The translations under genes and the position numbers were made by a program. Under the pieces are notes generated by a model. That model saw only the letters and a list, made by a program, of their open reading frames with translations, searched no databases and was not told where the DNA came from. From Insolitispirillum peregrinum (lineage in GTDB: Bacteria; Pseudomonadota; Alphaproteobacteria; Rhodospirillales; Rhodospirillaceae), in the NCBI RefSeq assembly GCF_900156605.1, contig NZ_FTOA01000002.1:310001-374000 (forward strand): a stretch of DNA of 64,000 nucleotides. The letters run 5' to 3'. This document shows, one piece after another, positions 15,088 through 26,319 of the stretch (position 1 is the first letter of the stretch; every line of letters starts with the position of its first letter).

Positions 15088-17022
15088 ATGGACGCCCAAG
15101 TTTTTCCCGTTCCCGAAGCGACTGCCAAAAACGCTCTCGTGGACGATGCCAAGTATCAGGCGATGTACAAGCAGTCCGTCGAGGACCCCACCGCATTCTG
15201 GGGTGAGCACGGCAAGCGCCTGGACTGGATCAAGCCCTATACCCAGGTCAAGGACGTCTCCTATGATCCGCATGATGTGCACATCAAGTGGTTCCATGAC
15301 GGCAGCCTGAACGTTGCGGCCAACTGCCTGGACCGTCACCTCGCCACCCGTGGTGATCAGGTCGCCATCATCTGGGAAGGCGACGACCCGAACGACGACG
15401 CCAAGATCACCTACCGCGACCTCTATGAACGCGTCTGCAAAATGGCCAATGCCATGCGCGAAATGGGCGTGAAGAAGGGTGATCGCGTCTGCATCTATCT
15501 GCCGATGATCCCCGAAGCCGCCGTCTCGATGCTGGCTTGCGCCCGTATTGGTGCGGTGCACTCGATCGTCTTTGGTGGCTTCTCGCCCGACTCGCTGGGC
15601 AGCCGCATCAAGGACTCGGAATGCGTGATGGTCATCACCGCCGACGAAGGTCTGCGCGGTGGTCGCAAGGTGCCGCTGAAGACCAACGCCGACAAGGCGC
15701 TGGAAGACTGCCCGTCGGTGAAAAACGTCATCGTCGTCCGCCGTACCGGCGGTGCGGTGCCGATGGTCGAAGGCCGTGACAGCTATTACCACGACGTCAC
15801 CGCCAACCAGCCTGCCGAGTGCGCTCCGGAAGAAATGAACGCCGAAGACCCGCTGTTCATTCTCTACACCTCCGGTTCGACCGGCAGCCCGAAGGGCGTG
15901 CTGCACACCTCGGGCGGGTATCTGGTCTATGCCTCGATGACCCATGAGTACGTCTTTGATTACAAGGACGGCGAAATCTATTGGTGTACCGCTGACGTGG
16001 GTTGGGTGACCGGCCACTCGTACATCGTCTATGGCCCGCTGGCCAACGGTGCGACCTCGCTGATGTTCGAAGGCATCCCGAACTACCCGAGCGTCTCGCG
16101 CTTCTGGGACGTGATCGACAAGCATCAGGTCAACATCTTCTACACCGCCCCGACCGCCATCCGTTCGCTGATGCGCGAAGGCGAAGAGCCGGTGAAGAAG
16201 TCCAGCCGCAAGTCCCTGCGCATTCTGGGGTCGGTCGGCGAGCCGATCAATCCGGAAGCCTGGATGTGGTACTACAACGTCGTCGGTGAAGGCCGGTGCC
16301 CGATCGTCGACACATGGTGGCAGACTGAAACCGGCGGCATCCTGATCACCCCGCTGCCGGGCGCGACCGCCCTGAAGCCGGGTTCGGCCACCCGTCCGTT
16401 CTTTGGCGTCCAGCCGCTGCTGGTCGATGCCGAAGGCAACGAACTGAGCGGTGCCACCGAAGGCAACCTGTGCATTGCCGACAGCTGGCCGGGCCAGATG
16501 CGCACCGTTTATGGCGACCATGAACGCTTTGTGCAGACCTACTTCACCACCTACAAGGGCTATTACTTCACCGGTGACGGCTGCCGTCGCGATGAAGATG
16601 GCTACTACTGGATCACTGGCCGCGTCGATGACGTGATCAACGTGTCCGGTCACCGCATGGGCACCGCCGAAATCGAATCCGCGCTGGTTGCTCATGCCAA
16701 GGTCGCCGAAGCGGCGGTGGTGGGCTATCCGCACGACATCAAGGGCCAGGGCATCTATGCCTATGTGACTCTGGTGGCGGGCGAAGAACCGACCGACGCC
16801 CTGCGCAAGGAACTGGTGGGCTGGGTCCGTACCGAAATCGGTCCGATCGCCTCGCCGGACGTCATTCAGTGGGCTCCGGGCCTGCCGAAGACCCGTTCGG
16901 GCAAGATCATGCGCCGTATCCTGCGCAAGATCGCCGAAAACGACTTTGGCGCGCTGGGCGATACCTCGACCCTTGCCGATCCGTCGGTGGTCGATGACCT
17001 GATCGAAAACCGCGGCGCGTAA
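15088..17022 (+). CDS. acs: Acetyl-CoA synthetase (AMP-forming)
   Basis: It activates acetate to acetyl-CoA via acetyl-AMP. The 644-residue length is standard. Key motifs: [11 protein letters not shown] (P-loop), the tryptophan-rich acetate pocket around [10 protein letters not shown], and the A8/A10 motifs [11 protein letters not shown] and [11 protein letters not shown], whose lysine is the site acetylated by Pat-type acetyltransferases and removed by CobB/AcuC-type deacetylases. It is a single-gene unit ending in a clear terminator. A GNAT-cNMP fusion at 56.2 kb is a candidate lysine acetyltransferase, but the link is speculative. Confidence 0.97.
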   Translation: MDAQVFPVPEATAKNALVDDAKYQAMYKQSVEDPTAFWGEHGKRLDWIKPYTQVKDVSYDPHDVHIKWFHDGSLNVAANCLDRHLATRGDQVAIIWEGDDPNDDAKITYRDLYERVCKMANAMREMGVKKGDRVCIYLPMIPEAAVSMLACARIGAVHSIVFGGFSPDSLGSRIKDSECVMVITADEGLRGGRKVPLKTNADKALEDCPSVKNVIVVRRTGGAVPMVEGRDSYYHDVTANQPAECAPEEMNAEDPLFILYTSGSTGSPKGVLHTSGGYLVYASMTHEYVFDYKDGEIYWCTADVGWVTGHSYIVYGPLANGATSLMFEGIPNYPSVSRFWDVIDKHQVNIFYTAPTAIRSLMREGEEPVKKSSRKSLRILGSVGEPINPEAWMWYYNVVGEGRCPIVDTWWQTETGGILITPLPGATALKPGSATRPFFGVQPLLVDAEGNELSGATEGNLCIADSWPGQMRTVYGDHERFVQTYFTTYKGYYFTGDGCRRDEDGYYWITGRVDDVINVSGHRMGTAEIESALVAHAKVAEAAVVGYPHDIKGQGIYAYVTLVAGEEPTDALRKELVGWVRTEIGPIASPDVIQWAPGLPKTRSGKIMRRILRKIAENDFGALGDTSTLADPSVVDDLIENRGA

Positions 17023-17050
17023 GCGTTCGTTACGCGGTCGGTTGACAAAG

Positions 17051-17092
17051 AAAAAGGCCCGTTCCCTGTACAGGGGGCGGGCCTTGTCTTTC
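17051..17092 (+). terminator. Intrinsic terminator of acs
   Basis: AAGGCCCG (17054-17061) pairs with CGGGCCTT (17078-17085) around an inner CCCTGTACAGGG palindrome, followed by GTCTTTCC. It is flanked by an A-run upstream. Confidence 0.8.
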
Positions 17093-17093
17093 C

Positions 17094-17310
17094 GTGGAGC
17101 AGCGCTCCACACCTCGACAGGGTTTTTCACAGTATACGACAGTCCGTCGCATCGGTGCAGGCTGCCGCCTGGGCTGCTCGGGGACTAATGCCCTCGAACC
17201 CCCATTTTTTCTTTTATGATCAAAGGAATGGGGTTTGGGGCCGACTGGCCCCAACGAGGTATGGAGCAGCGCTCCATGGTCTTGTTTTCTTTTTGTCGTG
17301 TACGATAGCC
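17094..17310 (-). repeat. Repeat family A, copy A3 (reverse orientation, with an extra partial end)
   Basis: The core runs from CACAGTATACGAC (17128) to GTCGTGTAC (17296-17304). In reverse relative to A1 it holds GCAGGCTGCCGCCTG, CCCCCATT...AATGGGG, GGGGCCGACTGGCCCC and GGAGCAGCGCTCC. A second GTGGAGCAGCGCTCCAC motif lies outside the left end (17094-17110), a remnant of another copy. It sits between converging acs and yjdM and ends 5-9 nt from the yjdM stop. Confidence 0.8.
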
Positions 17311-17314
17311 TGCC

Positions 17315-17656
17315 TTATGCCTTCTTGACGAATTCCGACTTCAGGCCCATCGCCCCGATACCGGGAATCTTGCAGTCGATGTTGTGGTCACTATCGACCA
17401 GCCGGATGCCCTTGACCTTGGTCCCGGCCTTCAGCACCTGCGACGAGCCTTTGACCTTCAGATCTTTCAGCACGGTGACGGTATCCCCGTCGGCCAGCAG
17501 GTTGCCGTTGGCATCCTTGACCACCAGCGCGCCATCGGCGGCGGCAGGCGTCTGGGCCGGGTCCCATTCATGGGCGCATTCCGGGCAAATCAGCATCTGG
17601 CCATCCTGATAGGCATAGGCGCTGCCGCACTGCGGGCAGGGAGGAAGGGTATCCAT
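17315..17656 (-). CDS. yjdM: PhnA-domain zinc-ribbon protein YjdM
   Basis: A small (113-residue) cytosolic protein with an N-terminal zinc ribbon (CPQCGSAY...ICPECAHEW) and a C-terminal SH3-like PhnA domain ([17 protein letters not shown], then [10 protein letters not shown]). Despite the old name it is not a phosphonoacetate hydrolase, and its function is unknown. I start at ATG 17656 because E. coli YjdM aligns from there and AGAGA lies at workable distance; ATG 17665 would add three residues. It is likely monocistronic. Confidence 0.9.
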   Translation of the reverse strand: MDTLPPCPQCGSAYAYQDGQMLICPECAHEWDPAQTPAAADGALVVKDANGNLLADGDTVTVLKDLKVKGSSQVLKAGTKVKGIRLVDSDHNIDCKIPGIGAMGLKSEFVKKA

Positions 17657-17914
17657 GATCAGCATCTCTTTCTGGCGGGTTGCAGGAGCGGGCTTTATAT
17701 CAAACGACTTGCCCCCCGTCCTCAGGCAAATCGTCGAAATGATACCCGATTAAAAGAACTTTATGCTGTCCTGCTCCCACCGCCTCTGTGCGCCGGGTCG
17801 GACTCGCATCCCGCAAGAAAAGCACCACCTGCCGGGGGATCGGCCCTCGCATTTTTTGCCGCATTGCCTATAGTGAGGCACACTCGTATCACGCCAACCC
17901 ATAGGCCTTTTTCC

Positions 17915-19483
17915 ATGACCACTGCCCCTGTTTCGCGTGCTGCCAAGCCGGTTGTCCTGTGTATTCTTGATGGGTGGGGCTATCGCCCGGACCCGCAAGA
18001 CAACGCCATCGCCCAGGCGAACACCCCCGTGTGGGACCGTTTGCTGAACGATTGTCCGTGGTCGCTGATCGAGACCTCTGGTCTGGATGTCGGCCTGCCG
18101 GACGGCCAGATGGGCAATTCCGAGGTCGGTCACATGAACATCGGGGCGGGCCGGGTGGTGATGCAGGACCTGCCCCGCATTGATGCTGCCTGCGCCGATG
18201 GTTCGGTGGCCCGTGAACCGGCGCTCCGCCGCTTCATTGACGCCCTGAAGGCCAGCGGCGGCGCGGCGCATCTGCTGGGACTGCTCAGCCCCGGCGGCGT
18301 CCACTCGCATCAAAAGCACATGGCGGCGCTGGCGGCGGTGCTGGCCGCCGAAGGCATTCCGGTGAAGGTCCATGCCTTCCTTGATGGCCGCGACACCCCG
18401 CCAAAGAGTGCCAAGGGCTTTGTCGAGGAGTTCCTGAAGGACACCCGCGACATTCCCAAGCTGTCGATTGCCACCGTCTCGGGCCGCTATTACGCCATGG
18501 ACCGCGACAAGCGCTGGGAGCGGGTGGTGCTGGCCCATGACGCGATGGTCAAGGGGCTGGACGCCAACGGGCCGACCGCCGCCAACCCGATTGCGGCGAT
18601 TGATGCCAGCTATGCTGCCGACAAGAGCGATGAATTCGTCCTGCCGACGGTGATTGGCGACTATGCCGGGATGGTCGATGGCGACGGCATCCTGTTTGCC
18701 AACTTCCGCGCCGACCGGGCGCGGGAAATCTCGCAGGCCCTGCTGGATGACAGCTTTGACGGCTTTGAGCGCAGCCGCCGGTTCAAGGCTGCGGCGGCCC
18801 TGTCTCTGACCGAATATTCGCGCGACCATAACCGCTTTCTCGACGTGCTGTTCGGCCCCGAGCAGTTGAGCGGCATTCTGGGCGAAGTGGTGTCGAAGGC
18901 CGGTCTGCGTCAGTTGCGCATCGCCGAAACGGAAAAATACGCACACGTAACATTTTTCTTCAACGGTGGCGAAGAGACGGTTTTCCCCGGCGAAGACCGT
19001 ATCCTGATCCCCAGCCCGAAGGTTGCCACCTACGACCTGCAACCCGAAATGTCGGCCCCCGAAGTCACCGACAAGCTGGTGGCGGCGATCGAGGCTGGCA
19101 CCTATGACGTGATCATTGTCAACTTTGCCAACGGTGACATGGTTGGCCACACCGGCATCATGTCTGCCGCCATGAAGGCGGCGGAAACCATTGATGCTTC
19201 GCTCGGGCGGCTGGAACAGGCGCTGAAGGCGGCGGGCGGGGTGATGATCGTCACCGCCGACCATGGCAACGCCGAGCTGATGAAAGACCCGGAAACCGGC
19301 GAACCGTACACCCAGCACACCGTCGGCAAGGTCTATGCGGTGCTGGTCAATGGCCCGCAGACGGTGACGGCGCTCCATCCGGGACGTCTGGCCGATCTGG
19401 CCCCGACGGTGCTGGAGCTGGTCGGCCTGCCGCAACCGGCGGAAATGACCGGTGCGTCGCTGCTGGCACGGGCGGGTGGCTGA
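17915..19483 (+). CDS. gpmI: 2,3-bisphosphoglycerate-independent phosphoglycerate mutase
   Basis: It interconverts 3- and 2-phosphoglycerate in glycolysis using two Mn ions. The N-terminus has VLCILDGWGYR with metal-ligand Asp, followed by GNSEVGHMNIGAGR with the phosphorylated serine. The C-terminus has NFANGDMVGHTG and TADHGNAE, both metal-binding. The 522-residue length is normal. ATG 17915 is used since homologues begin just before this DGWG motif. It heads a gpmI-envC-ctpA cluster. Confidence 0.95.
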   Translation: MTTAPVSRAAKPVVLCILDGWGYRPDPQDNAIAQANTPVWDRLLNDCPWSLIETSGLDVGLPDGQMGNSEVGHMNIGAGRVVMQDLPRIDAACADGSVAREPALRRFIDALKASGGAAHLLGLLSPGGVHSHQKHMAALAAVLAAEGIPVKVHAFLDGRDTPPKSAKGFVEEFLKDTRDIPKLSIATVSGRYYAMDRDKRWERVVLAHDAMVKGLDANGPTAANPIAAIDASYAADKSDEFVLPTVIGDYAGMVDGDGILFANFRADRAREISQALLDDSFDGFERSRRFKAAAALSLTEYSRDHNRFLDVLFGPEQLSGILGEVVSKAGLRQLRIAETEKYAHVTFFFNGGEETVFPGEDRILIPSPKVATYDLQPEMSAPEVTDKLVAAIEAGTYDVIIVNFANGDMVGHTGIMSAAMKAAETIDASLGRLEQALKAAGGVMIVTADHGNAELMKDPETGEPYTQHTVGKVYAVLVNGPQTVTALHPGRLADLAPTVLELVGLPQPAEMTGASLLARAGG

Positions 19484-19523
19484 CCACCTGCGACATGATG
19501 CTGGCCTGAGGGGTTGGCAGACG

Positions 19524-21140
19524 ATGGCCCGGCAAGGCGTGTCCTGCCGGGCCGTTGGCGCTGGGGTGATGCTGGGGATGGCGCTGCTGCTGCTGTCTTT
19601 CCCGCCGCTGTGGGCGGCGTCGCCGTCGGCGGTCCAGAGCCCGATGCCCAAGCCTCCGGCGGATCTGCCTCCGGCCCCGGAAGCCAAGCCAGAAATCAAA
19701 AGCGAAGACAAGGCCGACCCCAAGCCAGAGGCAAAACCCGAGGCCAAACCCGAGGCCAAACCGGCCCCCGCTCCGGCCTCTGCCCCGATGAGCAACGAGG
19801 AGATGGAACGGCTGTCCAAAGCTGTTTCCGAACGCGATCTGAAGGCGGTGGAAAAAAAGCTGGAAGAAAGCCGTCAGGAACAAAAAGCCCTGCAAGCCAA
19901 GGCCGAGGCCCTGGCGCAAGAGATCGACAGCTTGCAGCAGGAGCTGATCAGCGCCGCCGGAGCCGCCCAGGACACTGAAGAAAACCTGTCCGATCTGGAA
20001 GGTCGCCTGAGTGGCCTGAGCGAGCGGGAAAAGACCCTGCGCAACGAGCTGTCCAGCCGCGATACCCAGTTGCTGGAGGTGCTGACGGCCCTCGAACGGC
20101 AGGCCATGCGCCCGCCCGAAGCCCTGTTGGTGCAGCCGATGCCAGCCGCCGATGCCATTCGTTCGGCCATTTTGTTGCGTTCGGCGGTCCCGCAATTGCA
20201 CGACATGGCCGGAACCCTGCGCGGCCAGTTGCAGGAGCTGTTGGCCCTGCGCAAGCAGATTTCCTCTCAGCGCCGCGACATTGCCCGCGAAGGGGCCAAG
20301 CTGACCAAACAGCAGACCCGTCTGAATGACCTGCTGACCCGCAAACAGACCCTGCAGAAATCGACCCTTGAGGCCAGCGATGCCGCCACCAAACGGGCCG
20401 AGGATCTGGCGGCCAGTGCATCGTCGATGCGCGATCTGCTGGATCGGCTGGAGGTCGAGCGCAAGCGGCGGGAAGACGAAGAGCGCAAGCGTCAGCAGGA
20501 GGAAGCCCGACGGGTGGCCGCCCTGCTGACCAGCAAGCCTGCGGCCCCCAAACCGCCGGAACCCGTGGTTGCCAAAGCGGACCCTGTCAAAGTGGACCCG
20601 GCCAGGGCCGAAGCCCCCAAGGCCGAACCGACCCCGCCGTCGGATCCGGCTGAAACCCCACGGGCCAGCGAACCAGCGGCAGAGCTTCAGACCGCCTCGG
20701 TGGTCACGTCGCCTGCCCCGGCGCATGGGAAATCCCAGAAACTGCGGAGTTTTGAAGAACTCCGTGGGCAGATGCCCTTGCCCGCCCGTGGACAAATTAC
20801 CTCTCACTATGGACAAACCGACGGGACTGGCCCAACTCAGAAAGGTTTGGTCCTTAAAACACGCCCGCGCGCCCAGGTCGTTGCCGTCGCAGACGGTGTG
20901 GTCGCTTTTGCGGGCTCTTTCCGGGGGTATGGGCAACTCTTGATCATGGAACACAGCGGCGGCTATCATACCCTGCTGTCCGGGATGAACCGGATCGACG
21001 CGGTCGTTGGCCAACGAATCCTGGCAGGCGAACCGGTCGGTGTGATGGACGACTCGGACGGACCCAGCCTTTATGTGGAGCTGCGCCAGGATGGCCAGCC
21101 CATCAACCCCCTCCCTTGGCTCACTGCGCGCAAAGGTTAA
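19524..21140 (+). CDS. envC: Murein hydrolase activator EnvC (degenerate LytM/M23 domain)
   Basis: A periplasmic factor that activates amidases during septal peptidoglycan splitting. Signal peptide or anchor at residues ~11-33, then a Pro/Lys/Glu/Ala-rich stretch with tandem KPEA repeats, a long coiled coil (~90-340), a second low-complexity linker (~345-400), and a C-terminal LytM domain ending ELRQDGQPINPLPWL. The LytM metal ligands are missing (GPTQKGLVLKT instead of HxxxD; no HxH), as in E. coli EnvC, so it should be an activator rather than a hydrolase. ATG 19524 gives 538 residues. Confidence 0.88.
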   Translation: MARQGVSCRAVGAGVMLGMALLLLSFPPLWAASPSAVQSPMPKPPADLPPAPEAKPEIKSEDKADPKPEAKPEAKPEAKPAPAPASAPMSNEEMERLSKAVSERDLKAVEKKLEESRQEQKALQAKAEALAQEIDSLQQELISAAGAAQDTEENLSDLEGRLSGLSEREKTLRNELSSRDTQLLEVLTALERQAMRPPEALLVQPMPAADAIRSAILLRSAVPQLHDMAGTLRGQLQELLALRKQISSQRRDIAREGAKLTKQQTRLNDLLTRKQTLQKSTLEASDAATKRAEDLAASASSMRDLLDRLEVERKRREDEERKRQQEEARRVAALLTSKPAAPKPPEPVVAKADPVKVDPARAEAPKAEPTPPSDPAETPRASEPAAELQTASVVTSPAPAHGKSQKLRSFEELRGQMPLPARGQITSHYGQTDGTGPTQKGLVLKTRPRAQVVAVADGVVAFAGSFRGYGQLLIMEHSGGYHTLLSGMNRIDAVVGQRILAGEPVGVMDDSDGPSLYVELRQDGQPINPLPWLTARKG

Positions 21141-21142
21141 CT

Positions 21143-22510
21143 GTGGCGAAGATGATGCGGAAAACCCTCCTGGCGGCCTGCGCCGTTCTGGCCCTCTCGG
21201 TTGGTACCGGGGTTGCCTATTTTAGTTCCACCCCTGTCGCCCACGCGGAAACCGCGACCAAGGACGAGGAAAATACCTATGGCCTGCTCGACCTGTTCGG
21301 CAGCGTCTTTGAACGTGTCCGTCGGGATTATGTCGAAGAAGTCACCGACAAGCAGCTGATCGAGGCCGCCATCAACGGCATGCTGACCTCGCTGGACCCG
21401 CATTCGAACTATCTGAATGCCGACAGCTACAAGGACATGCAGGTCCAGACCCGTGGCGAGTTTGGCGGTCTGGGGATTGAAGTCAGCATGGAGAACGGCT
21501 TTGTCAAAGTCGTGTCGCCGATTGACGATACCCCGGCGTTCCGCGCGGGCCTGAAGCCCGGCGATTACATCACCCATCTCGATGGCAAGAGTGTTCAGGG
21601 GATGACCCTGCAAGACGCCGTTGACATGATGCGTGGCAAGGTCGGCACCTCGATCAAGTTGTCGGTCAGCCGCAAGAGTGCCGAGCCGTTTGATGTCTCG
21701 CTGGTGCGCGACACCATCAAGATCAAGTCGGCCCGTTCGCAGCGCGAAGGCGATATCGGCTACATCCGCATCACCTCGTTCAGCGAAAAGACCTACGATG
21801 GCATGAAGGATGCCATCGACAAGCTGACCAAAGAAATCGGCAAGGACAAGGTCAAGGGCTTTGTGCTTGACCTGCGCAACAACCCCGGTGGTCTGCTGGA
21901 TCAGGCGATTGCGGTGTCTGACGCCTTCCTCGAGTCGGGCGAAATCGTTTCGACCCGTTCGCGTCATGCCGAAGATACCCAGCGGTTCAATGCCCACAGC
22001 GGTGACCTGACCAACGGCCTGCCGCTGGTGGTGCTGATCAACGACGGGTCGGCCTCGGCGTCGGAAATCGTCGCCGGCGCCCTGCAGGACCACAAGCGGG
22101 CGATCATCGTCGGCACCAAGAGCTTTGGGAAAGGCAGCGTGCAGACGATCATTCCGTTGCCGTCGCATGGTGCGATGCGCCTGACCACCGCCCGCTATTA
22201 CACGCCGTCGGGCCGGTCGATTCAGGCGGTCGGGATCGAGCCGGACATCGAGGTCAAGCAGCTGTCGGTGTCTGAAATCAACCCGGCCCACCGTCGGGCC
22301 GAGGCGGATTACCGCAATGCCCTGACCAACGACACCGTGAAAAAGGATGACAAGGCACCGCAGGATCAGGCCGATGGCAACGAGCCGGAAAATGGCGTCG
22401 AAGCCGCCAACCCTGAAGAGAGCAAGCTGAAAGACTATCAGCTCGCACGCGCCCTTGATATTCTGCGTGGGGTTGCGCTGTACCGCGAACGCGATACGAT
22501 GGCGCGCTAG
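21143..22510 (+). CDS. ctpA: Carboxy-terminal processing protease (S41)
   Basis: Periplasmic serine protease that trims C-termini. N-terminal signal or anchor (~5-25), helical region with LTSLDPHSNYL, PDZ domain (~95-165, GGLGIEV to KLSVSRK), then the S41 catalytic core: nucleophile Ser in NDGSASASEIVAGA and Lys in GTKSFGKGSVQ. GTG 21143, 2 nt after the envC stop and preceded by AAAGG, gives 455 residues; ATG 21152 is also possible. The gene pair envC-ctpA is conserved in alphaproteobacteria and may control cell-wall hydrolases. Confidence 0.93.
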   Translation: MAKMMRKTLLAACAVLALSVGTGVAYFSSTPVAHAETATKDEENTYGLLDLFGSVFERVRRDYVEEVTDKQLIEAAINGMLTSLDPHSNYLNADSYKDMQVQTRGEFGGLGIEVSMENGFVKVVSPIDDTPAFRAGLKPGDYITHLDGKSVQGMTLQDAVDMMRGKVGTSIKLSVSRKSAEPFDVSLVRDTIKIKSARSQREGDIGYIRITSFSEKTYDGMKDAIDKLTKEIGKDKVKGFVLDLRNNPGGLLDQAIAVSDAFLESGEIVSTRSRHAEDTQRFNAHSGDLTNGLPLVVLINDGSASASEIVAGALQDHKRAIIVGTKSFGKGSVQTIIPLPSHGAMRLTTARYYTPSGRSIQAVGIEPDIEVKQLSVSEINPAHRRAEADYRNALTNDTVKKDDKAPQDQADGNEPENGVEAANPEESKLKDYQLARALDILRGVALYRERDTMAR

Positions 22511-22556
22511 AGCATTGTGCGAAAAGTGGGAACCGGTTTAACGCACGCTGCTCTAA
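22508..22556. repeat. Palindromic repeat family C, copy C2
   Basis: TAGAGCATTGTGCGAAAAGT...AACCGGTT...GCTCTAA. It begins at the ctpA stop codon itself (TAG 22508-22510). It matches C4 and C5 in reverse complement over GTGCGAAAAGTGGGAACC. Confidence 0.75.
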
Positions 22557-22577
22557 GGTAGAGTACGTTTTATGGCC

Positions 22578-22611
22578 CCCCTGCACGGCGTCGTGTGATG
22601 CCGTGCAGGGG
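22578..22611. other. Perfect 12-bp hairpin after ctpA
   Basis: CCCCTGCACGGC (22578-22589) pairs with GCCGTGCAGGGG (22600-22611) across a 10-nt loop. There is no T-tract. It may protect the ctpA mRNA end or act as a weak terminator. Confidence 0.6.
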
Positions 22612-22692
22612 ATCAGCCTTGGTGCGAACCGTCTGCATCACGGCGCGAAAGATGACCTCACCGGGGGCTGTCCTTTGGTGATTCCGCAACAG

Positions 22693-22726
22693 GCAAAGGT
22701 CCCGGCATCCCGTGCCGGGCCTTTGC
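22693..22726. other. Strong hairpin upstream of the YibQ-type gene
   Basis: GCAAAGG-T-CCCGGCA pairs with TGCCGGG-CCTTTGC (14 bp, one bulged T, 5-nt loop). It ends 27 nt before the GTG start at 22754, so it would lie in the mRNA leader if transcription comes from ctpA. Confidence 0.6.
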
Positions 22727-22753
22727 TCTGAGCACAGCAAGGCGAGGCAGAGC

Positions 22754-24781
22754 GTGGCTTTCTCTTTGAAATCCCTGCTGAAAGGCAAGAAGAAAGACCC
22801 GGCAGACGCGATGGGCGAACTGGACGATGATCCGTTCGCCCGCGCCTCCGAGGAAATTCCTGCCATGGAAGCCGAACGCCTGGAGCGGGCGAAAAACAAA
22901 CGCAAGACGCCTCCGCTGGCTCGCATGATGGAAAAGATGACCGCCGCCTTGCCCTTTCTGCGGAAAGGCAAAAAGGACAGCGGGCCGGTCGTTGACCCGT
23001 TCGACAACCCGGAACTGATGGCCCTGATTGCCTCGGAAGTGGCGGCCATCCCCTTGCCCGAAGAAGTCGCCAGCGAGGAGCCCCAACCCGCGACCCCGAA
23101 AGCCAAGCCCGCGCCCGAGCCGGTCGTGGCCGCTCCTCCGCCCCCGCCAGAGGAGCCGGAGGAGGAGGAGCCCGACCTGGAAGACGAGCTGTCTCCCCAG
23201 CCGCCCAAGCCCGAGCGGGAATACGGGAGCCTGCCAAACTTTGCAATGCCTGACCCCATGAAGAACTCGATACGGTACGAGGGGGATGAAGACGGATTTG
23301 GCGGGCCGTCGTTGGGAGGGGTCGATGACGATGATCGAGCTGCAGGGACCATGAGCGCCGACCGGAAAGAAAAGATGAAAAAGGTCGCCATGATCGCTGC
23401 GGCCGGGCTGGCCGGGGTTGCTGTGGTCGGGGGTGGCCTGTGGATGGTGCTGGGGGGTGAAAAGTCCCCGGCGACCTCGACGGCAGCCTCGGGCAGTGTT
23501 GGGGGTACCATTGGGGGGGGCGCGCAGGGGCAGGGGACTCCGGCTGCCGATGATGGCGCGTCCGCATCCCGGATGACTTCGGACAAGGGTTTGTCCGGCG
23601 ACAAGATTTCGATGGCGTTGCCCCCTCCGCCCGCCATGCCGGATGCGACTGCCGAAGCCGCCACCGAGAAGTCGGCGTCGCGTCGCCCCTGGCTGACCGG
23701 CGGTGACGCTGCCGCGCCGGAGACGCCACCTGCGGCCCCGGCGGCGGCAACGCCAGAGCCCCCGGCGCAAGTGCCAGCTCAGGCTGCGGTCACTCCGCCG
23801 CCTGCCGCCGCACCTGTCGCCCCGCCGACCGCGGACCCGGCCTCTGCGGCGGCGTCTGGCGGCAACATGCAGGTCGCGCTGGCGCCGTTGCCCAAAATGC
23901 CCGAGGTCAGGCAACCGACCCAGCCGAATGGCAAGGACCCGGTTCCGTCTTACGAGGCCCTGCCCAAGCCTGCGCAGCCTGCGGCGGCCCTGACCCCGGC
24001 CCCGGCCAAGGATCTGGTGCGCCAGTCCCCGCTCGGGATGCTGCCGGTTCGTGCCGCCGACGGGCGTGCCGCCTGGCAGGCCTATGCCCGCCCGTTCACC
24101 ACCCAGACCAATACCCCCCGGGTGGCGCTGGTGGTGGTCGGTCTGGGGATGAACCCCGAGGCGACCAGTGCCGCCATCACCAGCCTGCCCGCTGACGTGA
24201 CGCTGGCCTTCAGCCCCTATGCCCCCAAGCTGTCCGAGCAGATGGCCGCCGCCCGTGCCGCTGGTCATGAAGTCCTGCTCGACCTGCCGATGGAGCCGGA
24301 CACCTTCCCGGCGCAGGACCCCGGCCCGCTGGCCATGCTCAGCAGCCTGCCAGCCGGTGACAACATCACCCGGCTCGAAACGGCGCTGGGGCGCGGGAAT
24401 GGCTATACCGGGGTGATCAGCCGCATGGGCAGCAAGTTTACCGCCGTGCCGCAAAGCCTGCGCCCGGTTCTCGAGGCCCTGAGCAGCCGGGGTCTGCTGT
24501 ATGTCAGCTCCACGCCGTCGGATGCTCTGGCGGCCAACGTTGATCTGCCGTTGCCGATGGCCGAGGCCTTGATTGCCATTGATGACCGCCCCTTCCGCGA
24601 TGCCATCGACAGCCGGTTGCAGTATCTGACCGATGTCGCCAAAAGCCGGGGAACGGTGGTGGCCGTCCTGCACACCTATCCGCTGTCGTTCCACCGGGTG
24701 GTCAACTGGGCCAACGGCCTGAGTGCGAAGGGGATTTCCCTCGCCCCGGTTTCGGCGGCGGTCAGTGGCTCGCAAGGGTAA
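22754..24781 (+). CDS. YibQ-type divergent polysaccharide deacetylase family protein
   Basis: The C-terminal ~260 residues form a divergent polysaccharide deacetylase domain (PF04748): ALVVVGLGMNP, ITSLPADVTLAFSPYAP, LLDLPMEPDTFPAQDPGPLAML, YTGVISRMGSKFTA, GLLYVSSTPSD. The N-terminal ~200 residues are acidic, Pro- and Lys-rich and come before one transmembrane helix (~215-235, VAMIAAAGLAGVAVVGGGLWMVL), so they should be cytosolic. A Pro/Ala linker follows into the periplasm. E. coli YibQ lacks this long cytosolic part. GTG 22754 has a GGCGAGG site upstream. It is in the envC neighbourhood, as in E. coli, so a cell-wall role is likely. Confidence 0.82.
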   Translation: MAFSLKSLLKGKKKDPADAMGELDDDPFARASEEIPAMEAERLERAKNKRKTPPLARMMEKMTAALPFLRKGKKDSGPVVDPFDNPELMALIASEVAAIPLPEEVASEEPQPATPKAKPAPEPVVAAPPPPPEEPEEEEPDLEDELSPQPPKPEREYGSLPNFAMPDPMKNSIRYEGDEDGFGGPSLGGVDDDDRAAGTMSADRKEKMKKVAMIAAAGLAGVAVVGGGLWMVLGGEKSPATSTAASGSVGGTIGGGAQGQGTPAADDGASASRMTSDKGLSGDKISMALPPPPAMPDATAEAATEKSASRRPWLTGGDAAAPETPPAAPAAATPEPPAQVPAQAAVTPPPAAAPVAPPTADPASAAASGGNMQVALAPLPKMPEVRQPTQPNGKDPVPSYEALPKPAQPAAALTPAPAKDLVRQSPLGMLPVRAADGRAAWQAYARPFTTQTNTPRVALVVVGLGMNPEATSAAITSLPADVTLAFSPYAPKLSEQMAAARAAGHEVLLDLPMEPDTFPAQDPGPLAMLSSLPAGDNITRLETALGRGNGYTGVISRMGSKFTAVPQSLRPVLEALSSRGLLYVSSTPSDALAANVDLPLPMAEALIAIDDRPFRDAIDSRLQYLTDVAKSRGTVVAVLHTYPLSFHRVVNWANGLSAKGISLAPVSAAVSGSQG

Positions 24782-24788
24782 GGGATCG

Positions 24789-26290
<1,502 letters not shown>

Positions 26291-26319
26291 CGGGAGTTGC
26301 GGGCCTCCACGTGGGACGA

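Noticed and set aside
15073-17130. Long (685-aa) minus-strand ORF opposite acs
   Set aside because: It is an antisense shadow caused by high-GC codon use; the plus strand encodes full-length acetyl-CoA synthetase with all motifs, and the shadow protein is low-complexity His/Gly/Arg/Gln-rich.
17315-17656. Phosphonoacetate hydrolase (PhnA) activity
   Set aside because: The protein is the small zinc-ribbon PhnA-domain type (YjdM), unrelated to the enzyme that hydrolyses phosphonoacetate.
19524-21140. Active M23 peptidoglycan endopeptidase
   Set aside because: The HxxxD and HxH zinc ligands are absent, so EnvC-type activator is the better call.
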